NCBI RefSeq assembly: GCF_026723825.1 | Contig: NZ_CP113519.1 | Span: 3,968,001 to 4,032,000, forward strand | Reading direction: 5' to 3' | DNA: 64,000 nucleotides | From: Pseudomonas sp. GOM7 | GTDB lineage: Bacteria; Pseudomonadota; Gammaproteobacteria; Pseudomonadales; Pseudomonadaceae | In this document: positions 45,429 to 52,420 of the stretch, one piece after another | How the letters are laid out: each line of letters starts with the position of its first letter | Position numbering within the stretch: position 1 is the first letter of the stretch | Translations under genes and position numbers: made by a program | The notes under the pieces: generated by a model | What the model saw: the letters and a program-made list of their open reading frames with translations, nothing else | Databases searched by the model: none | What the model was told of the DNA's origin: nothing

Positions 45429-46208
45429 TCAGGCTTCCAGCTTCTTCTTCGGATAGATGTCATAACGGCTGGATTTACCTTCCAGCACATAGCCTGGCTT
45501 GCTGCCCTCGATGGCCGGCGCCTTGCGCGGGCGCTTGACCACCACCCGATGACTGGCCAGGGCCAGGGCGGCCTGCAGCAATGCCGGGGCATCCAGATCA
45601 TCGCCGACGAAGGGACGGAACAGGCGCATCTCCTTCTTCACCAGGGCGCTCTTGTCGCGGTGCGGGAACATCGGGTCTAGGTAGATCACCTGCGGCGCCT
45701 CCCCCTGCCAGGCCTGCATCAGTTCGATGGCATTGCCGGTGAGTAGGCGCATGCGCGCTACGATGGGCGCCACCTCGAGATTCAGGGCGGCACGCTGCAG
45801 GCCGTCTTCCAGCAAGGCCGCGACCAGCGGCTGACGCTCGATCAGGGTCATCTCGCAACCGAGGCTGGCGAGAACGAAGGCATCGCGGCCGAGCCCGGCC
45901 GTGGCATCGAGCGTGCGCGGGCGAATGCCCGGCTGCAGCCCCACGGCCTTGGCGATCATCTGCCCGCTGCCACCGCCGAACTGACGGCGATGCGCCGCCG
46001 CCCCCTCGACGAAGTCCACACGCACCGGCCCTGGCGCCTTGTCGCCGAGCTCCACCAATTGCAACCCTTCTTCACCCAGTTGCAGGGCGTATTCGCTGTC
46101 ACCGCTCTGCGCCAGGCCCAGGCGTGTGGCCCACTGCGCGGCCGCTGCGGCGTACTGGGGATGCAAGGCGTGCATGCGGATGCTGGCGTTGTGCCGCTCG
46201 TCGGTCAT
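45429..46208 (-). CDS. rsmJ: 16S rRNA (guanine-1516-N2)-methyltransferase RsmJ
   Basis: 259 residues: SAM-binding motif LDATAGLGRDAFVLASLGCEMTLIERQP near 98-125 and the DPMFPHRDKSALVKKEMRLF motif near 175 that marks RsmJ (YhiQ). Modifies m2G1516 in helix 45 of 16S rRNA. The ATG at 46208 is used since the family starts near that point. Divergent from the EF-hand-like gene. Confidence 0.93.
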   Translation of the reverse strand: MTDERHNASIRMHALHPQYAAAAAQWATRLGLAQSGDSEYALQLGEEGLQLVELGDKAPGPVRVDFVEGAAAHRRQFGGGSGQMIAKAVGLQPGIRPRTLDATAGLGRDAFVLASLGCEMTLIERQPLVAALLEDGLQRAALNLEVAPIVARMRLLTGNAIELMQAWQGEAPQVIYLDPMFPHRDKSALVKKEMRLFRPFVGDDLDAPALLQAALALASHRVVVKRPRKAPAIEGSKPGYVLEGKSSRYDIYPKKKLEA

Positions 46209-46314
46209 TGGCTCATTCTGCTCAAGAATCACTCAAAGCATCGGCGACTCGGCCGATATCGAAGAGGTGACATTCTGCCAGAGCCGGCCAACGACAGCCG
46301 CATCGAGTGTGATC

Positions 46315-47082
46315 ATGTTTGACGCTCTCTCCGCTCCACGCCCCAGCAGCCTCCCTGCCAGCCCGCGCCCAGCGGACGATACGCTCGACAGCGCCACGCG
46401 CGAGTCCGTCGATTACCAGATACTGCGCCGTACCCTGGGTATCGAAGATCAGCAGACGCCTGGCGACATCACCCGCGAGCTGCGTCAGAAGGACGAGCCG
46501 CCAGCCGTGTCCAGCGCTGCCGAGGCGCTCAGCCAGGCCGTGGTCGAGCAGCGCGGCCTGGAGCTGGAGGTCAGGGTCGAGCAGACACCCCAACAGGTCG
46601 ACCCGCTGGTGCTGGATCTGGCGGGCAATGGTTTCTCCACCAGTGGCCTGGATCGCCCGCTACGTTTCGACCTTGATGCCGATGGCCGCCAGGATTCGAT
46701 CAGCGCCCCTGTCGGCGACGACGCCTTGTTGGCCCTGGATCGCAATGGCAACGGGCACATCGATGACGGCCGCGAGCTGTTCGGCGACCAGCACGGCGCA
46801 GCCAACGGTTTTGCCGAGCTAGCCCGCTTCGACGACAACGGCGATGGCCGTATCGATACCGCCGATGCCATGTTCGACAGGCTGCGCCTGCTGCGTTTCG
46901 ATGCTCAGGGTCGACAACAACTGCAGACACTGGGCGAGGCCGGCGTCAGCGCCATCGACCTGCGTCCACGGAATGTGAATATCGCCCTCGGTGCTTACGA
47001 TCAGATCGCCCAGTTGGGCCAGTTCGAGTTCGCCGATGGGCGCAGCGGCCAGGCGGCCGACCTGCTGTTGGCCAAGCGCTAG
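46315..47082 (+). CDS. Calcium-binding, EF-hand-like repeat protein of unknown function
   Basis: 255 residues, acidic. Three Ca-loop-like segments are seen: RFDLDADGRQDS (about 120), LDRNGNGHIDDGRELFG (about 140) and FDDNGDGRIDTADAMFD (about 170), i.e. DxDxDG loops as in EF-hand, dockerin or VCBS-linked proteins. LVLDLAGNGFSTSGLDRP just before them is a motif found at C termini of large haemolysin-like proteins. No signal peptide. The N-terminal 90 residues are low-complexity. Weak ribosome site. Could be a detached relative of secreted Ca-binding proteins. Confidence 0.75.
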   Translation: MFDALSAPRPSSLPASPRPADDTLDSATRESVDYQILRRTLGIEDQQTPGDITRELRQKDEPPAVSSAAEALSQAVVEQRGLELEVRVEQTPQQVDPLVLDLAGNGFSTSGLDRPLRFDLDADGRQDSISAPVGDDALLALDRNGNGHIDDGRELFGDQHGAANGFAELARFDDNGDGRIDTADAMFDRLRLLRFDAQGRQQLQTLGEAGVSAIDLRPRNVNIALGAYDQIAQLGQFEFADGRSGQAADLLLAKR

Positions 47083-47160
47083 TCGCGCCACATCGACATG
47101 CGCGTAGGGTGCGCCATGCGCTCCGGGAATGCCGCAGCACTTGCCGAGCACGCAAGCCCC

Positions 47161-47248
47161 CTAGCAGGCCGTTGAAAAACGTAGGCGAAGACTGCAGGGA
47201 TGCAGGAGGTAGAGCAACGCAGGAAGCCAAAGCCGAGTTAGTTTTTTA
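47161..47248. repeat. Small inverted-repeat element, copy 4 (fragment)
   Basis: Begins CTAGCAGGCCGTTGAAAAAC; the next 60 bases (GTAGGCGAAGACTGCAGG ... AACGCAGGAAGCCAAAGCCGAG) are the inverse of the left part of copy 1 (5552-5610). Truncated where large element C begins. Two of four copies of the small element thus touch a large element. Confidence 0.6.
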
Positions 47249-47737
47249 GGTGCTTCGCGGAATCTCGGGGAAATCAGTATTGATACCGGACTGGCAAGTT
47301 TGTGTTGGCTTGCTGGTTGTTCTTGTGTCTGTTCCAGTTTGCCGCGTTTTTGCTGATGTTTTTGGTTTCGCCCTCCCGGGCGAGTCACTTTTGGGGCAAA
47401 AGTAACCAAAACCTCCGCCCTTTCATCCGGCCCTGGCTACGCCAGGGTTCGTTCGCTCCATCGCCGTTCCAGAGGCCCGCCGCGGTGGGCCATCCCTGGC
47501 CCTTCGCGGCGGGCCCTCGGAGTAACGATGGAATGAACGAACCCCGGCGTAGCCGGGGCCGGATGGCGGGGCCAAGCCTTTTTGCCTTCTTTTGTGGCGT
47601 TTGACAAAAGAAGGTCGCCGGGGGGCGAAACAGGAGCTATCAACTAAACGCCGATAAGCAGCTTGAACACCGAAAACAACACACAAACTTGCCAGTCCGG
47701 TCTCAACCACGCATTCCCCCTGAAAATGCGATGAACC
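47249..47737. mobile_element. Large hairpin element, copy C (internally deleted, 0.49 kb)
   Basis: Ends GGTGCTTCGCGG (left) and GGTTCATCGCAT (right, reversed), with TTGATACCGGACTGGCAAG inward on the left and its near inverse at the right. Left half-module (CTTTTGGGGCAAAAG, CCCTGGC/GCCAGGG hairpins) joins the right half-module directly at the GGGCCATCCCTGGCC hairpin near 47488-47503. The central part with the GGTCAGCC and GCCGGC hairpins is missing, so the copy is close to a simple inverted repeat. Lies between convergent genes. Confidence 0.85.
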
Positions 47738-47755
47738 AGTTCTTAGAGGTGCCCG

Positions 47756-48457
47756 CTAGCGGCACATCCGCCACATGCCCATGTCCACGTGAAAATGATC
47801 ACGGTGGGCGGCGTTGTAGTCCGGCCCCAGGGTGATGTTGAAGCTGTCGCAGGCTGCCTCATGAACCCGGCGCAGAAAGCGTGCCTTGTCGCCCTGCCCC
47901 GACCAGTCATGCAGCACGCTGATGCGTCGGCCATCGCGCAGGCGGAAGCCGACGATGTCCAACGCGTTGGCGTAGGAGTGCTGGCTGGGCCGTTGGCTGC
48001 CGGCGATGCTGCGGCAGGCGAAGCTGCCGATATGCTCCAGGCGCGCTACCGGCTGGCCGAACACCTCACGGGCGGCGGGCTGCAGACCATGGCGCTCGAA
48101 CAGGGCGAAACTCACGGCCAGGGGACAGGTAGCCATGAAACTGCTGTTCAGACCGATGCCGGCGCCCTGAATGCGCACGGCGTTTTCCACCGGGCACCCA
48201 GGCCGCGGCGTGCTATCGCCCAGGCGGGTGAAGCGCAGGTCGGAGCTGGCCAGGGCCTGATCACACAAGGCGCGATCCTCTTTCAGACGCCAGAGCTTGA
48301 AGCCGGTTAGCAGGTTAGGCGCCTCACGCACGTCCAGGGGTGCCCAGGGATTGAAACGCGGCGCTACCTCCAACCAGCCGCGCCATAACGCTAGCAGCAC
48401 GAGAGCACTCGACAGCAGTGCAAGCAGAAACAAACGACCGATCTTCCCTGTTCGCAT
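47756..48457 (-). CDS. Extensin-like (DUF882/M15-related) protein
   Basis: 233 residues: a membrane helix at about 7-27, then an extensin-like C-terminal domain (GCPVENAVRIQGAGIGLNSSFMATCPLAVSF; SQHSYANALDIVGFRLRDGRRISVLHDW; HRDHFHVDMGMWRMCR). The HSYANALDI and HRDHFHVD motifs give the His/Asp set of LAS-type zinc peptidases, so a peptidoglycan-active periplasmic enzyme is likely. I choose the ATG at 48457 (GGGAG six bases upstream) over the one at 48472. Confidence 0.85.
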   Translation of the reverse strand: MRTGKIGRLFLLALLSSALVLLALWRGWLEVAPRFNPWAPLDVREAPNLLTGFKLWRLKEDRALCDQALASSDLRFTRLGDSTPRPGCPVENAVRIQGAGIGLNSSFMATCPLAVSFALFERHGLQPAAREVFGQPVARLEHIGSFACRSIAGSQRPSQHSYANALDIVGFRLRDGRRISVLHDWSGQGDKARFLRRVHEAACDSFNITLGPDYNAAHRDHFHVDMGMWRMCR

Positions 48458-48468
48458 GAGCGCTCCCG

Positions 48469-49338
48469 TCATAACAGCCCGAGCTGCTCCAGCTCCGGCT
48501 CGGTGTGCAATGCCGGCAACTCGGCCAGACCGGGCAGGCGTTGGCTCAACTGCTCATGAAAACGTCGCGCCAGCTCCGGCGCCAAACGGTTGTCCGAGGT
48601 ATGGGCGAAGACATATGGACGCAATCCCTGCTCGATCCAGCCGGCCACCTTGTCCAACCAGGGCTGCATGAAAGGGTCGTTGGCCAGCAGCTCCGGGTGG
48701 CCGATGAAACGCAGTTGCGGACTGCCGCTGAAGGCCGTGGGGCGGGTCGGCAGGCGCGGCTTCTTGGCCTGGGCATGCAGCACCGCTGGCGTCTGCTCGG
48801 TGCAGCTAAACAGCGCCCGTGAATCCAGGCAGATACGCTCGATACCACGTGCTTGCAGCAGGCGATTGAGTGCTCGCTCGGCCTCGCCCTTGGCGAAGAA
48901 CTCCGGGTGGCGCACCTCGATGGCCAGCGCCGTATCGCCCCAGGCCTCGATGAACGCCGCCAGCTCGGCCAGGCGCGGCGGCCCGAAGCTGGCTGGCAGT
49001 TGCAACCAGTAAGGCGCCACCCGCTCGCCCAGTGGTGCCAGCAACTGGCGAAAATCCGCGCTGGCTTCGAGTTGCAGGCAGAGATCGTCGCTGTGGCTGA
49101 TATCGCGCGGCAGCTTGGCGCAGAAGCGAAAGTGCGTCGGCATGGCAAGTGCCCAGCGCGCCACGGTCTGTTCGCTGGGGCGGGCATAGAAGGTGGTGTT
49201 GCCCTCGACGGCATTGAACACCTGGGTGTAGCGGGCAAGAAAATCCACCGGCCGGGTGTCGGCGGGATAGAGCGTGGCGCGCCAGGCGGCCTCACTCCAG
49301 GACGGACAGCCGAGGAAATAGGGGAGCGCCGCAGTCAT
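48469..49338 (-). CDS. DUF72 (YecE-like) protein
   Basis: 289 residues of the DUF72 TIM-barrel family: FLGCPSWSEAAWRATLYP at the N terminus, FNAVEGNTTFYARPSEQTVARWA near 42, FRFCAKLPRDISH near 70, and AIEVRHPEFF near 140. No established activity. It is followed on the same strand by the extensin-like gene (12-bp gap). Confidence 0.88.
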   Translation of the reverse strand: MTAALPYFLGCPSWSEAAWRATLYPADTRPVDFLARYTQVFNAVEGNTTFYARPSEQTVARWALAMPTHFRFCAKLPRDISHSDDLCLQLEASADFRQLLAPLGERVAPYWLQLPASFGPPRLAELAAFIEAWGDTALAIEVRHPEFFAKGEAERALNRLLQARGIERICLDSRALFSCTEQTPAVLHAQAKKPRLPTRPTAFSGSPQLRFIGHPELLANDPFMQPWLDKVAGWIEQGLRPYVFAHTSDNRLAPELARRFHEQLSQRLPGLAELPALHTEPELEQLGLL

Positions 49339-49364
49339 GCCAGCCGGAAGCGCATCGCAGACGC

Positions 49365-49709
49365 TCAGGCGTAGAGGTCGAGCCCGAGCACTTCCTGCGC
49401 GTCGGATTCGTTGGCATAGGTGGCGGTGGTGCTGTAGCTGGCCAACGCCTGGGCGACGCGGTCGCTGAGACGCGGCTGGGCGTAGGTGGCGCTCTGCTCA
49501 CGGCTCGGCAGGCTGTCGCTGTTGGCGCTACTGGCCTGCACGCGACGAATCTGCGGCTGCTGTTCCAGCCCCTGGCTGCTCGACGGTGCCGCCGGTTGCT
49601 CACGCTGAACCTCGATCTCCCGCTGCGCCTCGCGATAGGGCGTGACCGCGGTGCCCGAACGGGGGCCTCGATCTGGCGAGTAGGAAGGTAGGTAACCGTC
49701 GATGCGCAT
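49365..49709 (-). CDS. Conserved hypothetical protein, disordered
   Basis: 114 residues beginning MRIDGYLPSYSPDRGPRSGTAVTPYRE, rich in Gln, Ser, Arg and Ala and mostly disordered, ending in a conserved-looking segment RVAQALASYSTTATYANESDAQEVLGLDLYA. Small proteins of this kind occur next to DUF72 in Pseudomonas, but I cannot name a family. Overlapping frames in this region are worse. Moderate confidence that it is translated. Confidence 0.6.
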   Translation of the reverse strand: MRIDGYLPSYSPDRGPRSGTAVTPYREAQREIEVQREQPAAPSSSQGLEQQPQIRRVQASSANSDSLPSREQSATYAQPRLSDRVAQALASYSTTATYANESDAQEVLGLDLYA

Positions 49710-49822
49710 CTAGGAAGTGCTCGGGGGCTCGGCTGAACAGTGGGCAATGCTGGCAATGTAGCGGTGAGTGCCGGCCTTGGCAAATGCCAAGGGGATCTTG
49801 ACGCCAGGCATCCGACCAGTTG

Positions 49823-50506
49823 TCATGCCGGCGGTGCTTTCGGCGTGGCCACCTGGTCCCGCAGGTACACCGGCTGCGCCTGATCGGCTGGCAACGCTTC
49901 GCCGCGCGCCCAGGCGAAACGCGCCAGGCTCAACAGGTCTTCGGCATGGGGCAGCAGGCTGCCATCCTGGGCCGAAGGCTGCAGGGCGATACGTGCGGCA
50001 TGGGTGCCCCAGCCGGTGCCTGCACCGAACCAGTCGGCGCTGATCCCGCGCGGCGCCTCGGCCTGCTCCGGCGGCAGCACCGCCTCCTGGCCGAGCAGGC
50101 GCATCTCGCCCTGCTCTTCGCCATAGCAGCCCCAGTACACCTCATCCATGCGCGCATCGATGGCCGCCGCCACATGCCGTGCGCCCTGCTCACGAAAAGC
50201 GCGCTGCGCCAGCACGGCCAGGTTGGATACCGGCAATACGGGGCGGTCGAGGGCGAAGGCCAGCCCCTGCACCACGCCGATGGCGATGCGCACCCCGGTG
50301 AAGGCCCCCGGGCCACGGCCGAAGGCGATGGCATCGAGGGCGTTAGCGGCAATACCAGCCTCGCCCAGCAACTGCTGGATCATCGGCAGCAGACGCTGCG
50401 CGTGCAGGCGCGGCGCCACTTCGTAGTGACTGAGCACGCGCCCCTGGTGCAACAGGGCAACGGAGCAGGCTTCGGTGGCGGTATCCAGGGCCAGGAGAGT
50501 GGTCAT
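49823..50506 (-). CDS. tsaB: tRNA threonylcarbamoyladenosine synthesis protein TsaB
   Basis: 227 residues: LLALDTATEACSVALLHQGR at the N terminus, HAQRLLPMIQQLL near 35 and the GRGPGAFTGVRIAIGVVQGLAFAL segment near 64-87, all typical of TsaB (YeaZ). Scaffold partner of TsaD/TsaE in making t6A37 on tRNA. It lies downstream of the acid phosphatase gene, separated by a terminator, and upstream of nothing co-oriented within 110 bp. Confidence 0.95.
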   Translation of the reverse strand: MTTLLALDTATEACSVALLHQGRVLSHYEVAPRLHAQRLLPMIQQLLGEAGIAANALDAIAFGRGPGAFTGVRIAIGVVQGLAFALDRPVLPVSNLAVLAQRAFREQGARHVAAAIDARMDEVYWGCYGEEQGEMRLLGQEAVLPPEQAEAPRGISADWFGAGTGWGTHAARIALQPSAQDGSLLPHAEDLLSLARFAWARGEALPADQAQPVYLRDQVATPKAPPA

Positions 50507-50525
50507 CGGTTTCGTATGGCTGCAG

Positions 50526-50564
50526 AAAAAGAGCCGGCATTAGACCGGCTCGGCGTTTTTTTTT
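50526..50564. terminator. Bidirectional terminator between phosphatase gene and tsaB
   Basis: GAGCCGG-CATTAGA-CCGGCTC at 50531-50551, flanked by five A on the left and nine T on the right, so it can end transcripts on both strands; the acid phosphatase transcript (minus strand) is the likely user. Confidence 0.8.
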
Positions 50565-50613
50565 CCAGCCCGCAGGGCGTGAGCGGCAGCCGCAGACGGC
50601 TGTCGGCCAGGCG

Positions 50614-51393
50614 TTACCAGGGCTGAATTTCCATCTTGGCGTCCCAGGGTTTGAGCTGCGCCTTGGACCAGGTGCCATAGCCCGCGTTGGGGAAAACGAT
50701 CCACTCGGTGCCCCATTTGCCGGCCTCTTCGGCGACGGTCTTGCGCTGCGCATCGAGCGGCGTCTTGCGAAAACGCGCATCGAAATCGTGCAGGGTGTCA
50801 CCGAGCAGCAGCACGATCTGGTGATCGGCGCTGACCAGGGCACGGCGCTCCACCTTGGGCGGGCCAAGCAGCAGCACGCTGTCTGCGGACACCTGCGGCA
50901 AGCCCAGTTTCTTCAGGGTGGCCAGGGTGTAGGACTTCTGTTCGTCGGAACGATCGGAGATGTAGCGGATGGTCACACCCAGCTTGTCGGCATGCTCGAG
51001 GAATTGCTTCGAGCCGGGAATCAGCGCCGGCGTGCCTTCACGCTCCCAGGGCAGCCAGGTGTCCCAGGCGTCGTACTGGTGACAGTTGCTCAGGTCGCGC
51101 GCCAGCAGCGCGCTGTTGTCGATCACGGTTTCGTCCAGGTCGGTGACGATGGCCAGCTTGGACGGATCCTTGGCGGCCGCCACGGCCTTGTCCAGCTTCT
51201 CCGTGGCGATGTTGTAGGCCTGCAGTTGCAGTGCCTGGATCTCCGCCGACTGCTGCTGGAAACGCAGGCCCATGGTGAATTCGGCCACGGGGCAATCCGG
51301 CTTGGCAGCTTCGTCGGCCTGCACGCTGGCCAGGCTCAGCAGCGATATGGCCAGTCCTAGCCAGATAGGACGACCTTTGCATGTCTCGCTCAT
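50614..51393 (-). CDS. HAD acid phosphatase, lipoprotein e(P4)/class C type
   Basis: 259 residues: signal peptide (cleavage after about SVQA), then the HAD catalytic motif TDLDETVIDNS (first Asp near 85), YISDRSDEQ (motif II), and LLLGDTLHDF (motif IV). No lipobox Cys is seen at the cleavage site, so it is probably a free periplasmic phosphatase. It cleaves phosphomonoesters, e.g. nucleotides. Monocistronic, with terminators on both sides. Confidence 0.9.
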   Translation of the reverse strand: MSETCKGRPIWLGLAISLLSLASVQADEAAKPDCPVAEFTMGLRFQQQSAEIQALQLQAYNIATEKLDKAVAAAKDPSKLAIVTDLDETVIDNSALLARDLSNCHQYDAWDTWLPWEREGTPALIPGSKQFLEHADKLGVTIRYISDRSDEQKSYTLATLKKLGLPQVSADSVLLLGPPKVERRALVSADHQIVLLLGDTLHDFDARFRKTPLDAQRKTVAEEAGKWGTEWIVFPNAGYGTWSKAQLKPWDAKMEIQPW

Positions 51394-51505
51394 CGAATGT
51401 CCTCTTTCAGGGGGAAGATGACCCAGGCCATATACCCAAGGGTCGAAGGATCAGCGTAGCGAGGCTCAGCGATACGAGCCAGGCCGGCATGCGCAGCAGA
51501 AACGA

Positions 51506-51528
51506 CAAAGGCCCGAAACGGGCCTTTG
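51506..51528. terminator. Terminator after adk
   Basis: CAAAGGCCCG-AAA-CGGGCCTTTG, a 10-bp perfect stem, T-rich on the minus strand; it lies 34 bp beyond the adk stop. Confidence 0.75.
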
Positions 51529-51561
51529 CGCAAGGGAGCTTGCTCCCCCTGGGAGCCGGAC

Positions 51562-52209
51562 TCAGGCCAGGGCGGCGAGGGTCTTCTCGGTGATCTGCTC
51601 GACGCTGCCGACACCCGGAACGTGGGTGTATTTGGGCGTGCCGGTTTCGGCGGCGAGCTTCTGGTAGAAGTCCACCAGCGGCTTGGTCTGCGAATGGTAG
51701 ACGGACAGGCGATGACGCACGGTCTCTTCCTTGTCGTCTTCACGCTGCACCAGCTCCTCGCCGGTGACGTCGTCCTTGCCAGCCACTTTCGGCGGGTTGT
51801 ATTCGGTGTGGTAGACGCGGCCGGAAGCCGGGTGCACACGGCGACCGGACAGGCGCTTGACGATCTCTTCGTCGTCCACGGCGATCTCCACCACGTGATC
51901 CAGAGCGACGCCAGCGTCACGCAGGGCTTCGGCCTGCGGAATGGTGCGCGGGAAGCCATCGAAGAGGAAGCCATTGGCGCAATCGGGCTGAGCGATGCGC
52001 TCCTTCACCAGGTTGATGATCAGGTCATCGGAGACCAGACCGCCGGCATCCATCACGCTCTTGGCCTTGAGCCCCAGCTCGGTACCGGCCTTGACCGCTG
52101 CGCGCAGCATGTCGCCGGTGGAGATTTGCGGAATACCGAACTTCTCGGTGATGTAGCGAGCCTGGGTACCTTTGCCGGCACCGGGCGCCCCCAGCAGAAT
52201 CACGCGCAT
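51562..52209 (-). CDS. adk: Adenylate kinase
   Basis: 215 residues: Walker A GAPGAGKGT at 7-15, the NMP-binding TGDMLRAA, FLFDGFPRTIPQAEAL near 81-96, and the LID region GRRVHPASGRVYHTEYNPPKV. Interconverts AMP + ATP and 2 ADP. Lid lacks the four zinc Cys of Gram-positive forms, as expected. ATG at 52209 preceded by GAGGAGC. Confidence 0.97.
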   Translation of the reverse strand: MRVILLGAPGAGKGTQARYITEKFGIPQISTGDMLRAAVKAGTELGLKAKSVMDAGGLVSDDLIINLVKERIAQPDCANGFLFDGFPRTIPQAEALRDAGVALDHVVEIAVDDEEIVKRLSGRRVHPASGRVYHTEYNPPKVAGKDDVTGEELVQREDDKEETVRHRLSVYHSQTKPLVDFYQKLAAETGTPKYTHVPGVGSVEQITEKTLAALA

Positions 52210-52420
52210 CGATGTGCTCCTCAAGATTTGTGTAGTGATCGTCGGACTCGCCTCGTGGGGCCAATCTCTGGAAAGGTCTGCGGCAGCCGTAGCGGCCAAA
52301 AGGCTGCCCAAGATACACAGCGCTCCGTTGCTGCACAAGCAGCCAAAAGTCGGATAAATCCCCTACTCCTGGCGGCATGAAGCGGCCGTTACCCACCTCG
52401 CACAGCCTGCTTTCACACCT

